Positions 54,816 through 64,000 of a stretch of DNA of 64,000 bases are shown here, piece by piece. A program made the position numbers and the translations under genes. Each line of letters begins with the position of its first letter. Within the stretch, counting starts at the first letter, position 1. Under the pieces are notes generated by a model. That model was not told where the DNA came from. It saw nothing but the letters and a program-made list of their open reading frames with translations, and did no database searches. This DNA comes from Macquaria australasica (taxonomy: Eukaryota > Chordata > Actinopteri > Centrarchiformes > Percichthyidae): assembly GCA_005408345.1 (NCBI GenBank), contig SEMN01000486.1, forward strand, positions 310,001 through 374,000, read 5' to 3'.

Positions 54816-55461
54816 AACGTGCACAGTTCCTGTAAAAGGAAAATAAACTAAGCTACATAAGTAGTGTTTCCTTCCTTTAACAGCTGTTTTCTTCCTCCCT
54901 CTCTTCCTCTCGTCTTGTTGATCCCTCTCTTTCAGGATCATTGCGGTGAGAATGTGCAGATGGACGTCTTTACAGGAGGTCAGCGTGGAGCCGAGCTCAG
55001 AGCCGTTCGTTTTGCTGCGAGCGGCCGGCTCTAAAAGGGAAAATATGTTTCTTTCATTGGACCATGTGGTAATGTGAACTGATGTCACGCCATGTCACAT
55101 CGCATATGAAAATAATCCACATCAATAAATAAAGTGTGAGGGTCCAGGAGGTGCTGGTCGTCCAATCACAATCAAGAAACGATGAAGTCGAACTAAACTG
55201 CAGTGTCGGGTTTATTTTTATTTCTCTTTTAAAGCTGATCTGAGATCAACAAAGTTCTGTTCTGTTACATTAATTTCAGTTATTCTACATTAACTTCTGC
55301 TTTTGATTGAAAAGTGTTTCATTTTCAACTTGTTTGTTTTATTCTAATTATCTTTAGGGATTTAAAATATAATAACATAAAACAAAGTTACTTAAACTTG
55401 CCTAGTTGCACAGATGAAACAAAACAAAAAAGAAAATGGATAAATAAAAAGTAAAGAAGAC
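54816..55461. other. Intergenic, nothing recognised
   Basis: AT-rich DNA; no coding evidence. Confidence 0.4.
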
Positions 55462-55676
55462 TAAGAGTCTACAGCCATGCTACTGTACTTAGCGGTGCTT
55501 TGAGTTAATGCATCTTAGTTTAGTGTGTCAGCATGCTAACACTTTCTAATTAGCACTAAATTCAAAGTACAGCTGAGGCTGATGGGAATGTCATTATTTT
55601 TCCAGGTGTTTGGTCGTAAACCGAAGCATTGGACACATTGAACTTTGACCTGATGATGGCGCTAGATGAAAAGTCG
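55462..55676 (-). mobile_element. Family A interspersed repeat, copy 5 (fragment)
   Basis: It reads agagtctacagccatgct, 'gtgtcagcatgctaacac', 'aaagtacagctgaggctgat' and 'gacctgatgatggcgctaga', matching the reverse strand of 38779-39519. Confidence 0.75.
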
Positions 55677-55724
55677 AACCTGCAATAAGTGATTTGATTT
55701 GATTCTTTTTTTTGTGTGTCCAGT

Positions 55725-55880
55725 ATTCCCTCTCTGGTAGCTCTGTCTTTGGTCTCCACCAACTCCTGAGGGAAATATCTGCTCTTTAGCTGCTAAAAGC
55801 TCCACTATGTTCACCAGCTGGTCTCTGACTGTGTCTGTCTGCTGTTTGCTGCTGAGCAGGTAGTGAACAGTGGCAATGTT
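55725..55880 (+). mobile_element. Interspersed repeat, family C, copy 3 (5' part)
   Basis: 'ttggtctccaccaactcctg', 'agggaaatatctgctcttta' and 'gctgagcaggtagtgaacag' match 62250-62375 almost exactly. Confidence 0.75.
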
Positions 55881-57450
55881 AGAAATAAAGGTTATTGTTA
55901 TTAAATTTTTATTTTTCCATCTTCTCTAACATTTCTTGCTGCCTTGGTGATATTGTACAAACAGTTCCTGGTTCAGACTTTGCTCTGAACTGTCAGAAAA
56001 TGTCTGAAGCAGCTCTGCATTGAGTGCTGTTTAACCTGCAGTGAGACGCTCGGCCTCCTGGGAAATGTGTCCCGTTCCTCTCCTACGCCATCCATCACGG
56101 CCGCCGAGGGAGGCGGCAGGCTGTTTGGTCCCGAGAGGAAAGCTTCCGGCGCTGCAGGTTTCTGTTTTAAATCCACACAGAGCAGAAGGACGTGAGTTCC
56201 TGCGATAAATAAACGTTTTGTGTGAAATAAATCAGCGGAGAGTTTCATCATTCTGTGTCGCAGGAACACGAAGGATCCAGACGGCGAACCCGCTCTTATT
56301 CTATCAGCTGGAAAAACACCAAAACCAGGTTTAATATAGTGTCATCAATCACTTCAGAGGAGAAACAGTTCACTTTTACTTACTTCATATTTACTTTTAT
56401 TTATTTATGCAAACATGTATTCACATACGGAAGCATATTCCCAGTACGGACATAAATACATGGATGAAACATTGACAGAGATTGAAAATATGTATTTTTT
56501 GTATCCCACAAAATGAGTAAGTAAGTCAAACGTGTCTTATTATCTCATAATTAGCAATTATGACCGTACTAATTATGAATCATGTCATCATTTTGTTAAT
56601 TGACCCAGTTTTAGATCGTAAAATTCGGACCCCAGTATTTATATTTTATGTCAGTCATATTTTATGACTAATTATGTCAAGATGAAGAGGTTCACATAAA
56701 TATGACACAAGTTTTAAATTCTAAATATATTTAGAGATGTGCAGGTCGTAATACAACAGCGTTTCTGTAGGCTTCACAAACTTTGAGCTCTGATCAATAA
56801 AACTGTCCAACTCAGCTGGACCACACCTAGTTCAGTCCTACCTAACTTGAAACGTGTCAAAAATGATGCAGCAAACATCAAGAATATTTCCATCTGAGGG
56901 AATGGTGCAGCTTTAAAAAATACAAGACACAGTCAAATTATCCTGAAAATGATCTTTAAAAGAAGATAAGAAGAAGAGTTAGAAATGTGTCTCTAGTCTT
57001 CTTCTAGGGCTGAAAACGTTTTCTTCAAACCCAATCTTCTGGGTGGAAAAGAAGTTGTAGCCTCTACAACACCTGTATTGGTACAGGTCATCTATATGCT
57101 AACATTAATTTGAGTCGCTTCAGTAATTCAGAGTAATTTTATAGAAGTCTAAACTCTCCACCATGCTGTGAACATCCTCCCTGCGGCTGCGAGAGTATTT
57201 TCTAAAGACACCTTCCTCGCACGGTTAGGAGGGGAAAGAAACCTCTCTGGATGAAGCCGTGACAGAAACAGAGTCAGTGTAGCATCGCGGTGACACTGAG
57301 CCAATGACACTGAGCAGACCTGGCTCCCACAATGCATCAGCTGTCCTCAAATATCAATTTTGCACTTGACTTCACACGGCTGGCTCCCCATCGAGGGCTC
57401 CTCCGGCTCCTTCCATCCATTTGTCATTAGTAGATCATCAGCGGGGGCCG
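55881..57450. other. Intergenic, nothing recognised
   Basis: No exon, tRNA or named repeat. Around 56510-56700 the sequence is low-complexity 'aattatga/tcatatttta'. Confidence 0.4.
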
Positions 57451-57462
57451 ACACACACACAG

Positions 57463-57491
<29 letters not shown>
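57451..57491. repeat. (CA)n microsatellite
   Basis: A CA run with one AGA interruption. Confidence 0.95.
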
Positions 57492-57496
<5 letters not shown>

Positions 57497-57761
57497 ATAT
57501 ACTGTATTAACACCACAGGCAGTCGTTATGAAACTGCTCCTCAAAAATCTGAGACAGATTCAAACAGTCCAGGTGTCTGAAATTAAGTGATATAAGCTGA
57601 GAGCACTGACTTCTAGTGTCCGAAGAGTTTGGAGGGTGGTGCCTGTCTTTTAATCACCTTTCCAAAACCAAAATGAGCAAAACTGTGAGGAGCAGAACTG
57701 TGTGTCTGCTCTAACGTTAGCATGTCTGCCTACAGTAGTAACATTGGGTTAGTGCTAATAC

Positions 57762-59035
57762 CCTTATTTGATCGTTCCTCACTTCTCAATTGACCTGGAA
57801 ATCGGTCCGGTCCGCCATCATGAAGGCCGCTCCAATGCTCTCATATCTGCACTGAGGATCGAGGAGGGATCTCTGAGGAGACATGATCGAAGATACACGA
57901 GACCAACCTTCACGGAAGTCTTTTACCAGACCGACACACCCCTGTATTGGAAATTTGTTAGTGATTGGACACTGCAGCTGATCAGACTAATATGATACTT
58001 CATCACAATATCACTGCAGTTTTATACCAAAGTGGACAAATAACAGAACCAATTCACAACTCCCAAGTTTCAGATTTTATTTGTTTTCTACGGAGCACTG
58101 TGTGCACAGTTTATAAACCGTGCTCTCAGATTCAAAATCTGTGCCTACGCTTCTGCAATCCGTGTCCACAGAGGTTGGTTTTGGAGTGAAAAGCGCAATA
58201 AATACCACGTTACACAATGCAATGTAGCATTAATCGACCCTTAAATCTAGATAAATTGGAGTTGGCCTACTTGGCGGATGTGGTCGCTGTTGAAATGCTC
58301 CGTTCCTTGTTCTTTGACGAAAAAAAGTAATTTGCAACTCCGTGCGCATGGTTTACAAATCCCTGGGCATGAATTGTAAATCCGGGGGCATGGATTACAA
58401 AACTGTGGGTACAGTTCACAAATCCGTGGGAATGGATTATGAATCTGGTTTATAAACCATGCGAGTACAGATTTACACATGGCTCCTTTTTTTTCTCCTC
58501 TAGTTAAAAATAGTGGATTTGTCGCCAGTCTGATTGATAAGAACCATACACAACTTTCATTCATTAGAAAGATTTTTCTATTCATGGTTTGTTATTTCCC
58601 CTTTTAACGTGTATCATAATTATATAGCCAGAGAGAGGAGGAGACATAGAAACATAAAACATTCTAATCATAACCTGGATTATTGAATTGATTAATGAAT
58701 TTACAAACAAAATATCAATAAATACAGATGCAAATTATTATTAAATTTAAAAGGCATGTTGCTGCCATAATACAGAATGCAGGTTTTTAATAAATGTGCA
58801 TATGTTTGTCAAACAGTTTAAACATATTCAAACATACAGAAACACAGTTGTGCCGGCTAATGGTAACTGTGCACCCTTATTAGTATTTGGACAGTGAATC
58901 TATAGAAAAATACGAACTGCAAACCATCAGAAGCTACAAAGCTGACTGACAGCTGATCCAGCTGTGCTTCAGTGGGAAGGTCCTATGATTCAAGGAAAAG
59001 ACACAAGTGAGGGAAACGTGGAAGCTGGATGCTAT
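57762..59035. mobile_element. Decayed second copy of the 47687-48740 transposon, with an insertion
   Basis: It shares cttatttgat, 'ggtccgccatcatgaaggcc', 'gagatacacgagacc'-type words, 'attggacactgcagctgatc', 'atatcaataaatacagatgc' and 'gagggaaacgtgg' with the first copy, in the same order and orientation. The ends have decayed. An extra block of about 400 bp at 58085-58475 is absent from the first copy. Confidence 0.7.
58085..58475. repeat. Block of diverged 'tttacaaatccgtgggcatg' repeats
   Basis: Repeated words are 'gtttacaaatccctgggcat', 'attacaaaactgtgggtaca', 'ttcacaaatccgtgggaatg' and 'tttataaaccatgcgagtac', plus the mirror-like 'agtttataaaccgtgctc' at the left. The unit is about 22-24 bp. 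It interrupts the transposon copy 57762-59035. Confidence 0.65.
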
Positions 59036-59230
59036 CAGATTAGCTCCGTTAGCGGCGCAGACAAACGCACCGTTTAATACATTCCTTACACTTTATCTCT
59101 CGTTTTTGGTTTGGGAGAGGAATTAAAAAATGTTTTATGTATGGATCATTCTTACTAGAGCCGTTGGCTTACCATACAGTTACTGTTGCTAAGCTATGAT
59201 TGGACGATCGCCGTCTATGTCCCAGCAGCA

Positions 59231-59747
59231 ATTAAAGCTGGGGGAGGCAGAATCTGTGCAACTTCGGCAAAACCTTCCTCCTCTCTCTCTGCTGCCTCGT
59301 CTCACTCCGCTAAGCCCCTCCCACCAAACCCACAACAGCAGAAGGAGTCGGTTCCCCAGTGAAACCGTATCCCTGGTAGGGCTCGCTCTCCACGGCGTGA
59401 GCCTCACCGAGACCGCGGTCCCTCCCTCCGTGACTTGTTTTCTGAAAGATGCCCCTCCAGCGCTTCGCGGCCGCAGAGCAGAGCGCCCCAGGCTTCAGAG
59501 GCAGCTGCAACGCCGTCCACACACACACACCACTGTCCCCCGTCAAAAGTTATTCCCCGCTGTTTGTCATCAGGCCTCTTTGCCACTCGTTGTTACGAGC
59601 GCCATGGCATTGAGCGTAATGAGCCTGAAGCTCCGTGTGGAGCCTGGAGGTCTGCTCTCAGACCACCTGAATTACAATATGCTGCACGGTTAATATGGCA
59701 TTTTTGCCCAGTGACGCCAAAAGAAAACTGCCTACCCCAGCTTTAAT
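59231..59747 (-). mobile_element. 0.5-kb TIR element, copy 2 (intact termini)
   Basis: The left end attaaagctgggggaggc and the reverse complement of the right end, attaaagctggggtaggc, agree at 17 of 18 positions. It is inverted relative to 50508-50974. The interior is GC-rich with CpGs and a short CA run. The 165-codon frame across it shows no domain. Confidence 0.8.
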
Positions 59748-60823
59748 GCTAAAAGGCAAAAACTAACTACCTGCTAATGGTTATATACATAAACACCCTT
59801 TGATTTTAACTTTAAGAAACTTACCTTGTTATATACACTGACTGAAATAACCTGTTTCTAATGTCACTTTGGCTGTTAGCATTCTACATTAACCTCAGTT
59901 ACATTATAATCCGCATAACTAGGCCAGCGTATTACACATTGTATGTTAGAGCTAGTGATATAGAGTGACACTGATTTTGCTTTCTGCTCAAAGCCCCACT
60001 GTTCTCCTGGTTTGACTCTCAACTGAACTGTAAGCTAACCTCAACCAAACTGAATTGCTAAACTGAGCCTTTGGCGACTACGGAACTTTTTTTTGTTTAG
60101 GTTAGCTAACTGTTTCTGCTGCTAACCTGAACCACGCTTGTAGCTGTTACATTAAACCGTCAGGTAACCTGAACTGCTTCATCTGCTGAACTGAATCATT
60201 AGCTAACCTGACTTGAGTGGCCAAACAGAATCTTTAGTTTAAAATTGTAAGTGTAATGTGTGTATTTTCTTTATTTTGGACTGCTTCCAGTGTTCGTGCT
60301 AAGCTTGGACCTATCTGTGTACTGGATACATAGAGAGAAAACTGATAGCCTATCCATATTTTTGAAATGATTTTTTGATGTTCCTCTTTGAGGAGTGTAG
60401 CAGTAGTTCTGGAGGAATGATGGTAACTCGAGCTTCTGTAACATAAGACTTAACATTAACTTAATGTTGTTTGATGATCCAAAGCTTAGAGAAGCAAACT
60501 GACCTGGAATGTTTTGGTTCTTATGGTTGAGTGAGAGACACTGTCCTGAGACTGGCCTCCATATGCCAGTGTGGTGAATGCAACAGCACAACAGCATGTT
60601 CAGCCTTAACTTTCTCTTTATGAAAAAAAGTTACACAACAAAAAGAGATCTGAGCATTTTGGTATCACCAAAGAGTAGATAAAGTTTCGTCAGACTTTCC
60701 CTGCGCAGACGGTTTGTCCTGCGGCGACGGCAAAGCGCCATGATCTGCAAAAGGGAGTACAAAAGGGAGAAAAGTGTCATTTGTTGGTGAAGCCAAAAAC
60801 CCCCGTCGCTTTCATCGAGTCAC
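59748..60823. other. Intergenic with degenerate 'gctaacctgaactg' repeats at 60000-60240
   Basis: The words 'agctaacctcaacc', 'gctaacctgaacc', 'ggtaacctgaactg' and 'agctaacctgacttg' recur irregularly. Otherwise nothing was recognised. Confidence 0.5.
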
Positions 60824-60851
60824 CTAATTGTTCCTCTAGAGGTCCAATTAG
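60824..60851. promoter_or_regulatory. 28-bp near-perfect palindrome with homeodomain-like arms
   Basis: The arms ctaattg and caattag flank a perfect cctctagagg core, and 24 of 28 positions obey dyad symmetry. TAATTG/CAATTA are homeodomain-type sites. It lies in otherwise repeat-free sequence. A regulatory role is inferred only. Confidence 0.3.
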
Positions 60852-62249
60852 CCTGACGGTGGCTGGACATGAAGCAAATCGCTGGTCCAGCAAGAAGCCA
60901 ATGGACTGGCTGTCTGTACACGCTGGGAACAAAAGTTGCTAAAAATACACGGCTTTAGATTCCTCATGCAAACTCAGAGCTAATGTGTTTAAATCAAGAG
61001 TAAAAGCTTGAATTTTCTCTCACTAAACTTTTAATTGTCATGACGGTGGCACATGGATGTAACGATTCTTTTAAGTGACAAAAAACTGGAACGACATGCT
61101 AAAAACACAGCGTCTCCTGTTTTAGCAAATGACTGAACGCAGTTCTGTTATTTCACACAGGCGATCGAACAACAAACATATGGCAGAACATTCCTAATAC
61201 AGTTTAATTTGGTTATGTAATACAAGAGTCAAACCTCATAGTGTGCACAGTTAAGAGTCCACGCTGAATATGAACCACCTCATTTTAATTCTGTATCTTA
61301 TTTTAGCTTAATAATCTTAACTATTTATCATTTAGATTGAAATTTTTGTCTTTAGTTTGAAACTTGGTAGCTTGTTCAGACCTTCATAAAAGCAAAGACA
61401 AAAACTCGATGGATTTTACACATCAAAGTCTGCGTACAGGTCTTTGGGAGTACTACTGCATTTGTGATAAAAGTTTTGACGTGTTTGCTGACATTTTCAG
61501 AAATGGCGGAGGCTATGGAAGTTAATTTTTCAGTGGATGGTAAACTAATATATTGTAATTTTAGTCATATAGAGGTTTTCTTCGTAATGCTATTTAAAGT
61601 CTGAGGAAAACGTTGCTATAAATAGAAATGATGTCATCGTTTCTTGGAATGTTAAGAGAACAACGGAGTATTTTGGCGCCCATGTTGCCGTTGCCTAGCA
61701 GCTGTGCTGTCACAACTTACCAGCTGAACGCCGAGCATATCGAGTACACGACTTCCCGCTTCGTAACCACGAGCTCACGAGTTCCATTTGAAGGCAGCAT
61801 AAGATACACCAACGTCAAAGCACGTCATACACTCCAAAAAAGTCCAAAATCATTTTATGGCTTTTTACTGCTGATCAAACAATTAGTCAAATAATTGATT
61901 TGCTGATAGACAGAAAATTGTCAACAATTTTGATAACCGATCCTTTAAATCATTCGTCAAGCAGAAATGAAAAATGTGCTGTTCCAAAATTCTAAAAAGT
62001 AAGAATATGCTGCTTTTTCTCTGTAATGGGAATGATTTTTCTTAGCTCTTGTAGACTTAACGATTAATCAATTAATAGTTCAAAATGGCCGCTGATCTGG
62101 ATATCAGCACTTACATAAACAAACAAACGAACCAAAACAAAAATGCTGAAGTTACCCTGGTTCCAGACCTCTGAATTGCTGCTCACGTCTCTTTGTTCAG
62201 TCATTCAAATAAGTCTGGTGTTGTCCAACATTTACTCTTTTTTTAGCTC
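60852..62249. other. Intergenic with old repeat fragments
   Basis: The stretch 61740-61800 ('acgagttccatttgaaggca') recurs at 41112-41133. The stretch 61880-62070 (aataattgatttgc, 'cgattaatcaattaatag') recurs at 27090-27350 and 43850-44110. No gene was found. Confidence 0.45.
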
Positions 62250-62600
62250 TGTTTTTGGTCTCCACCAACTCCTGAGGGAAATATCTTCTCTTTAGCTGCT
62301 AAATGCTCCACTATGTTCACCAGCTAGTCTCTAACTGTTTCTGTCTGCTGTTTGGAGCTGAGCAGGTAGTGAACAGTGGGGTTTACAGTTTTTTTGCTGA
62401 AAACAGCTGCCTGCTGCGCCTGAAACGACACTATGAGAGGGAACCAGAACAGTGAAGTTGTGGGCCGGACAGATAAACAATGAGCTGAAACTCACTACGA
62501 AGCTCCTTAAAGCAAAGGGGAGCTACAGATTCAGCCTTTTCACATTGTTTTCACTTTGTCATTTGATACATTATTATAAAAATATTGATTAAATGCAAAA
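62250..62600 (+). mobile_element. Interspersed repeat, family C, copy 4 (longest)
   Basis: It contains the 5' block seen at 55725-55880 and the 3' block seen at 35230-35340 and, inverted, at 31080-31150. It therefore joins the family fragments into one element of about 350 bp. No coding frame. Confidence 0.7.
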
Positions 62601-63867
62601 CCTTTACTAATGCACATCACCAGTAAATTTGATAAATTTTCAGCTAAAGAAAAAGACCCACTTCAAACTTACTTGATTGGACAGATTTCTTTCCCTGTTG
62701 ATGGGAGATGCGTAGTCCCATCACTGTTATCTGACATTGTGAAAGTCTTTTTATCTTTCTATGACTTTGAGGAGTGACTATGATCCTTAAAAAACTTTGA
62801 ATTAAAAATTCTATAAACCAGCCTTCTTAATTTCTCCCCGACCCGAGCGAACATCCATCTTATCTCCTTTCTTTCTTTGTCTCCTCTTCTTCCTCTCTGC
62901 TCTGCTGTGACCGGCCAACATTCAGGACTGCATGTTAAGCAAAGTTTCTTTAACAATTGATACCGGCGAGCGTAAAGCACAGACAAATGGGCCGGGATGT
63001 GCACCATCCATCACACCCACAGAAGACTCACTGTTTGCAGATTTTAACCTAGAGGAGTTCCTCCCCGTTCTTCTCCTGTGAGACCCACAAATCATGAGCT
63101 GACAAGGAGAACCGAGCTGGGCCGAGCCGGGACAAGGAGCTCACAGGTTTAAAGAGGAGAGAGGAGAGATCCCTCCATTCTGTCTGATTCCTTCTCGAAA
63201 CAGGAAGTTTGTTCAGGAATCTGCCTTCTGAACGACCTCAGCAGCTTGCTGATAGTAGTTTGTTTAATTAAGAAAGTTTCACTTAACTACTCAAACCTTT
63301 TTATTTCTTTGTCTGGTAGTTTACAGCTGTAGTGAATTTAAAGAAGTCACTTTCTGACAAGCAAACTAGAAAATTAAAATGTTGCTTGTGTCATCACCGT
63401 GCAACGTTTACCTGCGATAGGAAAATAAAGGACAATAAAAACTTTACACAGTGTGAGTTTGCTGTTGTGCAGGTGTTGGAGGTGCGGCAGTTATGATGTA
63501 ACCAGGTTGGAAATTTCCTGGGGATGGTGAGTCTTCAGTACAGCCTGGAGAACAGAGAGATCCTGAACGTGAGCCAATAACTGAAAGGTTTCTCCTCAGA
63601 GATAAGAGATTGATGAAGCTGCTGCTGCAGGGCGAGCAGAGTTCAGCATGTCTGAATTATTCCAGAAAGATCTCTTTGTCACTTTTCTTCATTCAGTGAC
63701 TTCTTTCCCAATTAACTCTATTTTTACGACAGAGTATTAAGGCCACTGTTCTGGTTAAAGAAAGAATAAAGTCATGATTTCTAGAAACGCTGCTTCAAAA
63801 CACATCCAGTTGGATTCAAACACCATGTAACTGGTTTTCATTCATTTTCATTTTTATTCTAAAATCT
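62601..63867. other. Intergenic, nothing recognised
   Basis: Mixed composition with no exon-like sequence or named repeat. Confidence 0.4.
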
Positions 63868-64000
63868 CTAATGGTGTGTTCCCACCAAAAGCGAATTGAA
63901 CTTTTCTCATGGTGAGATTACATACAAAGTCAATGCAAAGACGCGAATAGACGCCAATTCGCGCCAGGCAACACAAATTACACGACACGATCGAAGCGAA
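63868..64000. mobile_element. Start of a DNA transposon repeat, cut by the window edge
   Basis: 'aatggtgtgttcccaccaaa', 'agcgaattgaacttttctca', 'caatgcaaagacgcgaatag' and 'acacgacacgatcgaagcga' is a recognisable fish transposon terminus that continues beyond the window. Confidence 0.55.

Noticed and set aside
58247..58585. Antisense frame with repeated CNPCPRI-type motifs
   Set aside because: The apparent protein repeat is the translation of the 22-24 bp DNA repeat block inserted in a transposon copy.
59196..59693. 165-codon frame in CpG-rich sequence, considered as a CpG-island exon
   Set aside because: It coincides with a TIR element present twice in the window. The GC content belongs to the repeat.
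1..64000. A novel multi-gene system, CRISPR array or operon
   Set aside because: Everything recognisable fits a vertebrate intron and intergenic landscape. The repeats are microsatellites and transposons, with no spacer-repeat regularity and no clustered unknown genes.

Overview
This is a stretch of a ray-finned fish genome, most likely a percomorph teleost. The reasons are AT-rich intergenic DNA, abundant dinucleotide microsatellites, several families of degraded DNA transposons and tRNA-derived SINEs of the kind seen in teleosts, and one vertebrate gene with large introns. There are no operons, CRISPR arrays or other prokaryotic features.

The only host protein-coding gene I can support is a TAFA5 (FAM19A5) orthologue or fish paralogue on the + strand. 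Three coding exons are visible: 6456-6605, 24245-24372, and a terminal coding piece of only three codons at 37736-37744 (Val-Ser-stop). They are separated by introns of 17,639 and 13,363 bp with GT..AG ends. The joined exons give the TAFA5 mature core with its eight-cysteine spacing. The signal-peptide exon was not found and probably lies upstream of the window.

Inside the larger TAFA5 intron, in sense orientation, sits an almost full-length non-LTR retrotransposon of the Tx1/L1 lineage (about 15252-20215). It has ORF1 with the start of a CCHC knuckle, ORF2 with an apurinic endonuclease, a YADD reverse transcriptase and a C-terminal CCHC finger, and a polyadenylation signal. It is embedded in a (TC)n microsatellite (15208-15251 and 20216-20303), as expected of Tx1-clade elements that target TC repeats (Kibi/Koshi type). 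ORF2 carries one nonsense codon and one frame break, and ORF1 appears internally deleted, so the copy is young but dead.

The rest of the introns and the roughly 26 kb downstream of the gene are a mosaic of repeats. They include hAT-like elements with CAG..CTG ends, a 427-bp TIR element carrying a piece of a RecQ-like helicase, a 1.05-kb element with 18-bp TIRs and a decayed second copy 10 kb away, and a 0.5-kb TIR family in two inverted copies. A family containing 'gttagcatgctaac' is present in five copies, one with a nested insertion. There are also SINEs, LINE 3' tails, minisatellites, a degenerate GTTAY pentamer array and long polypurine tracts. No second gene could be supported downstream. 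A few non-repetitive stretches look like possible conserved noncoding elements, including a 28-bp near-perfect palindrome with TAATTG/CAATTA arms at 60824-60851. These remain inference until aligned with other fish.
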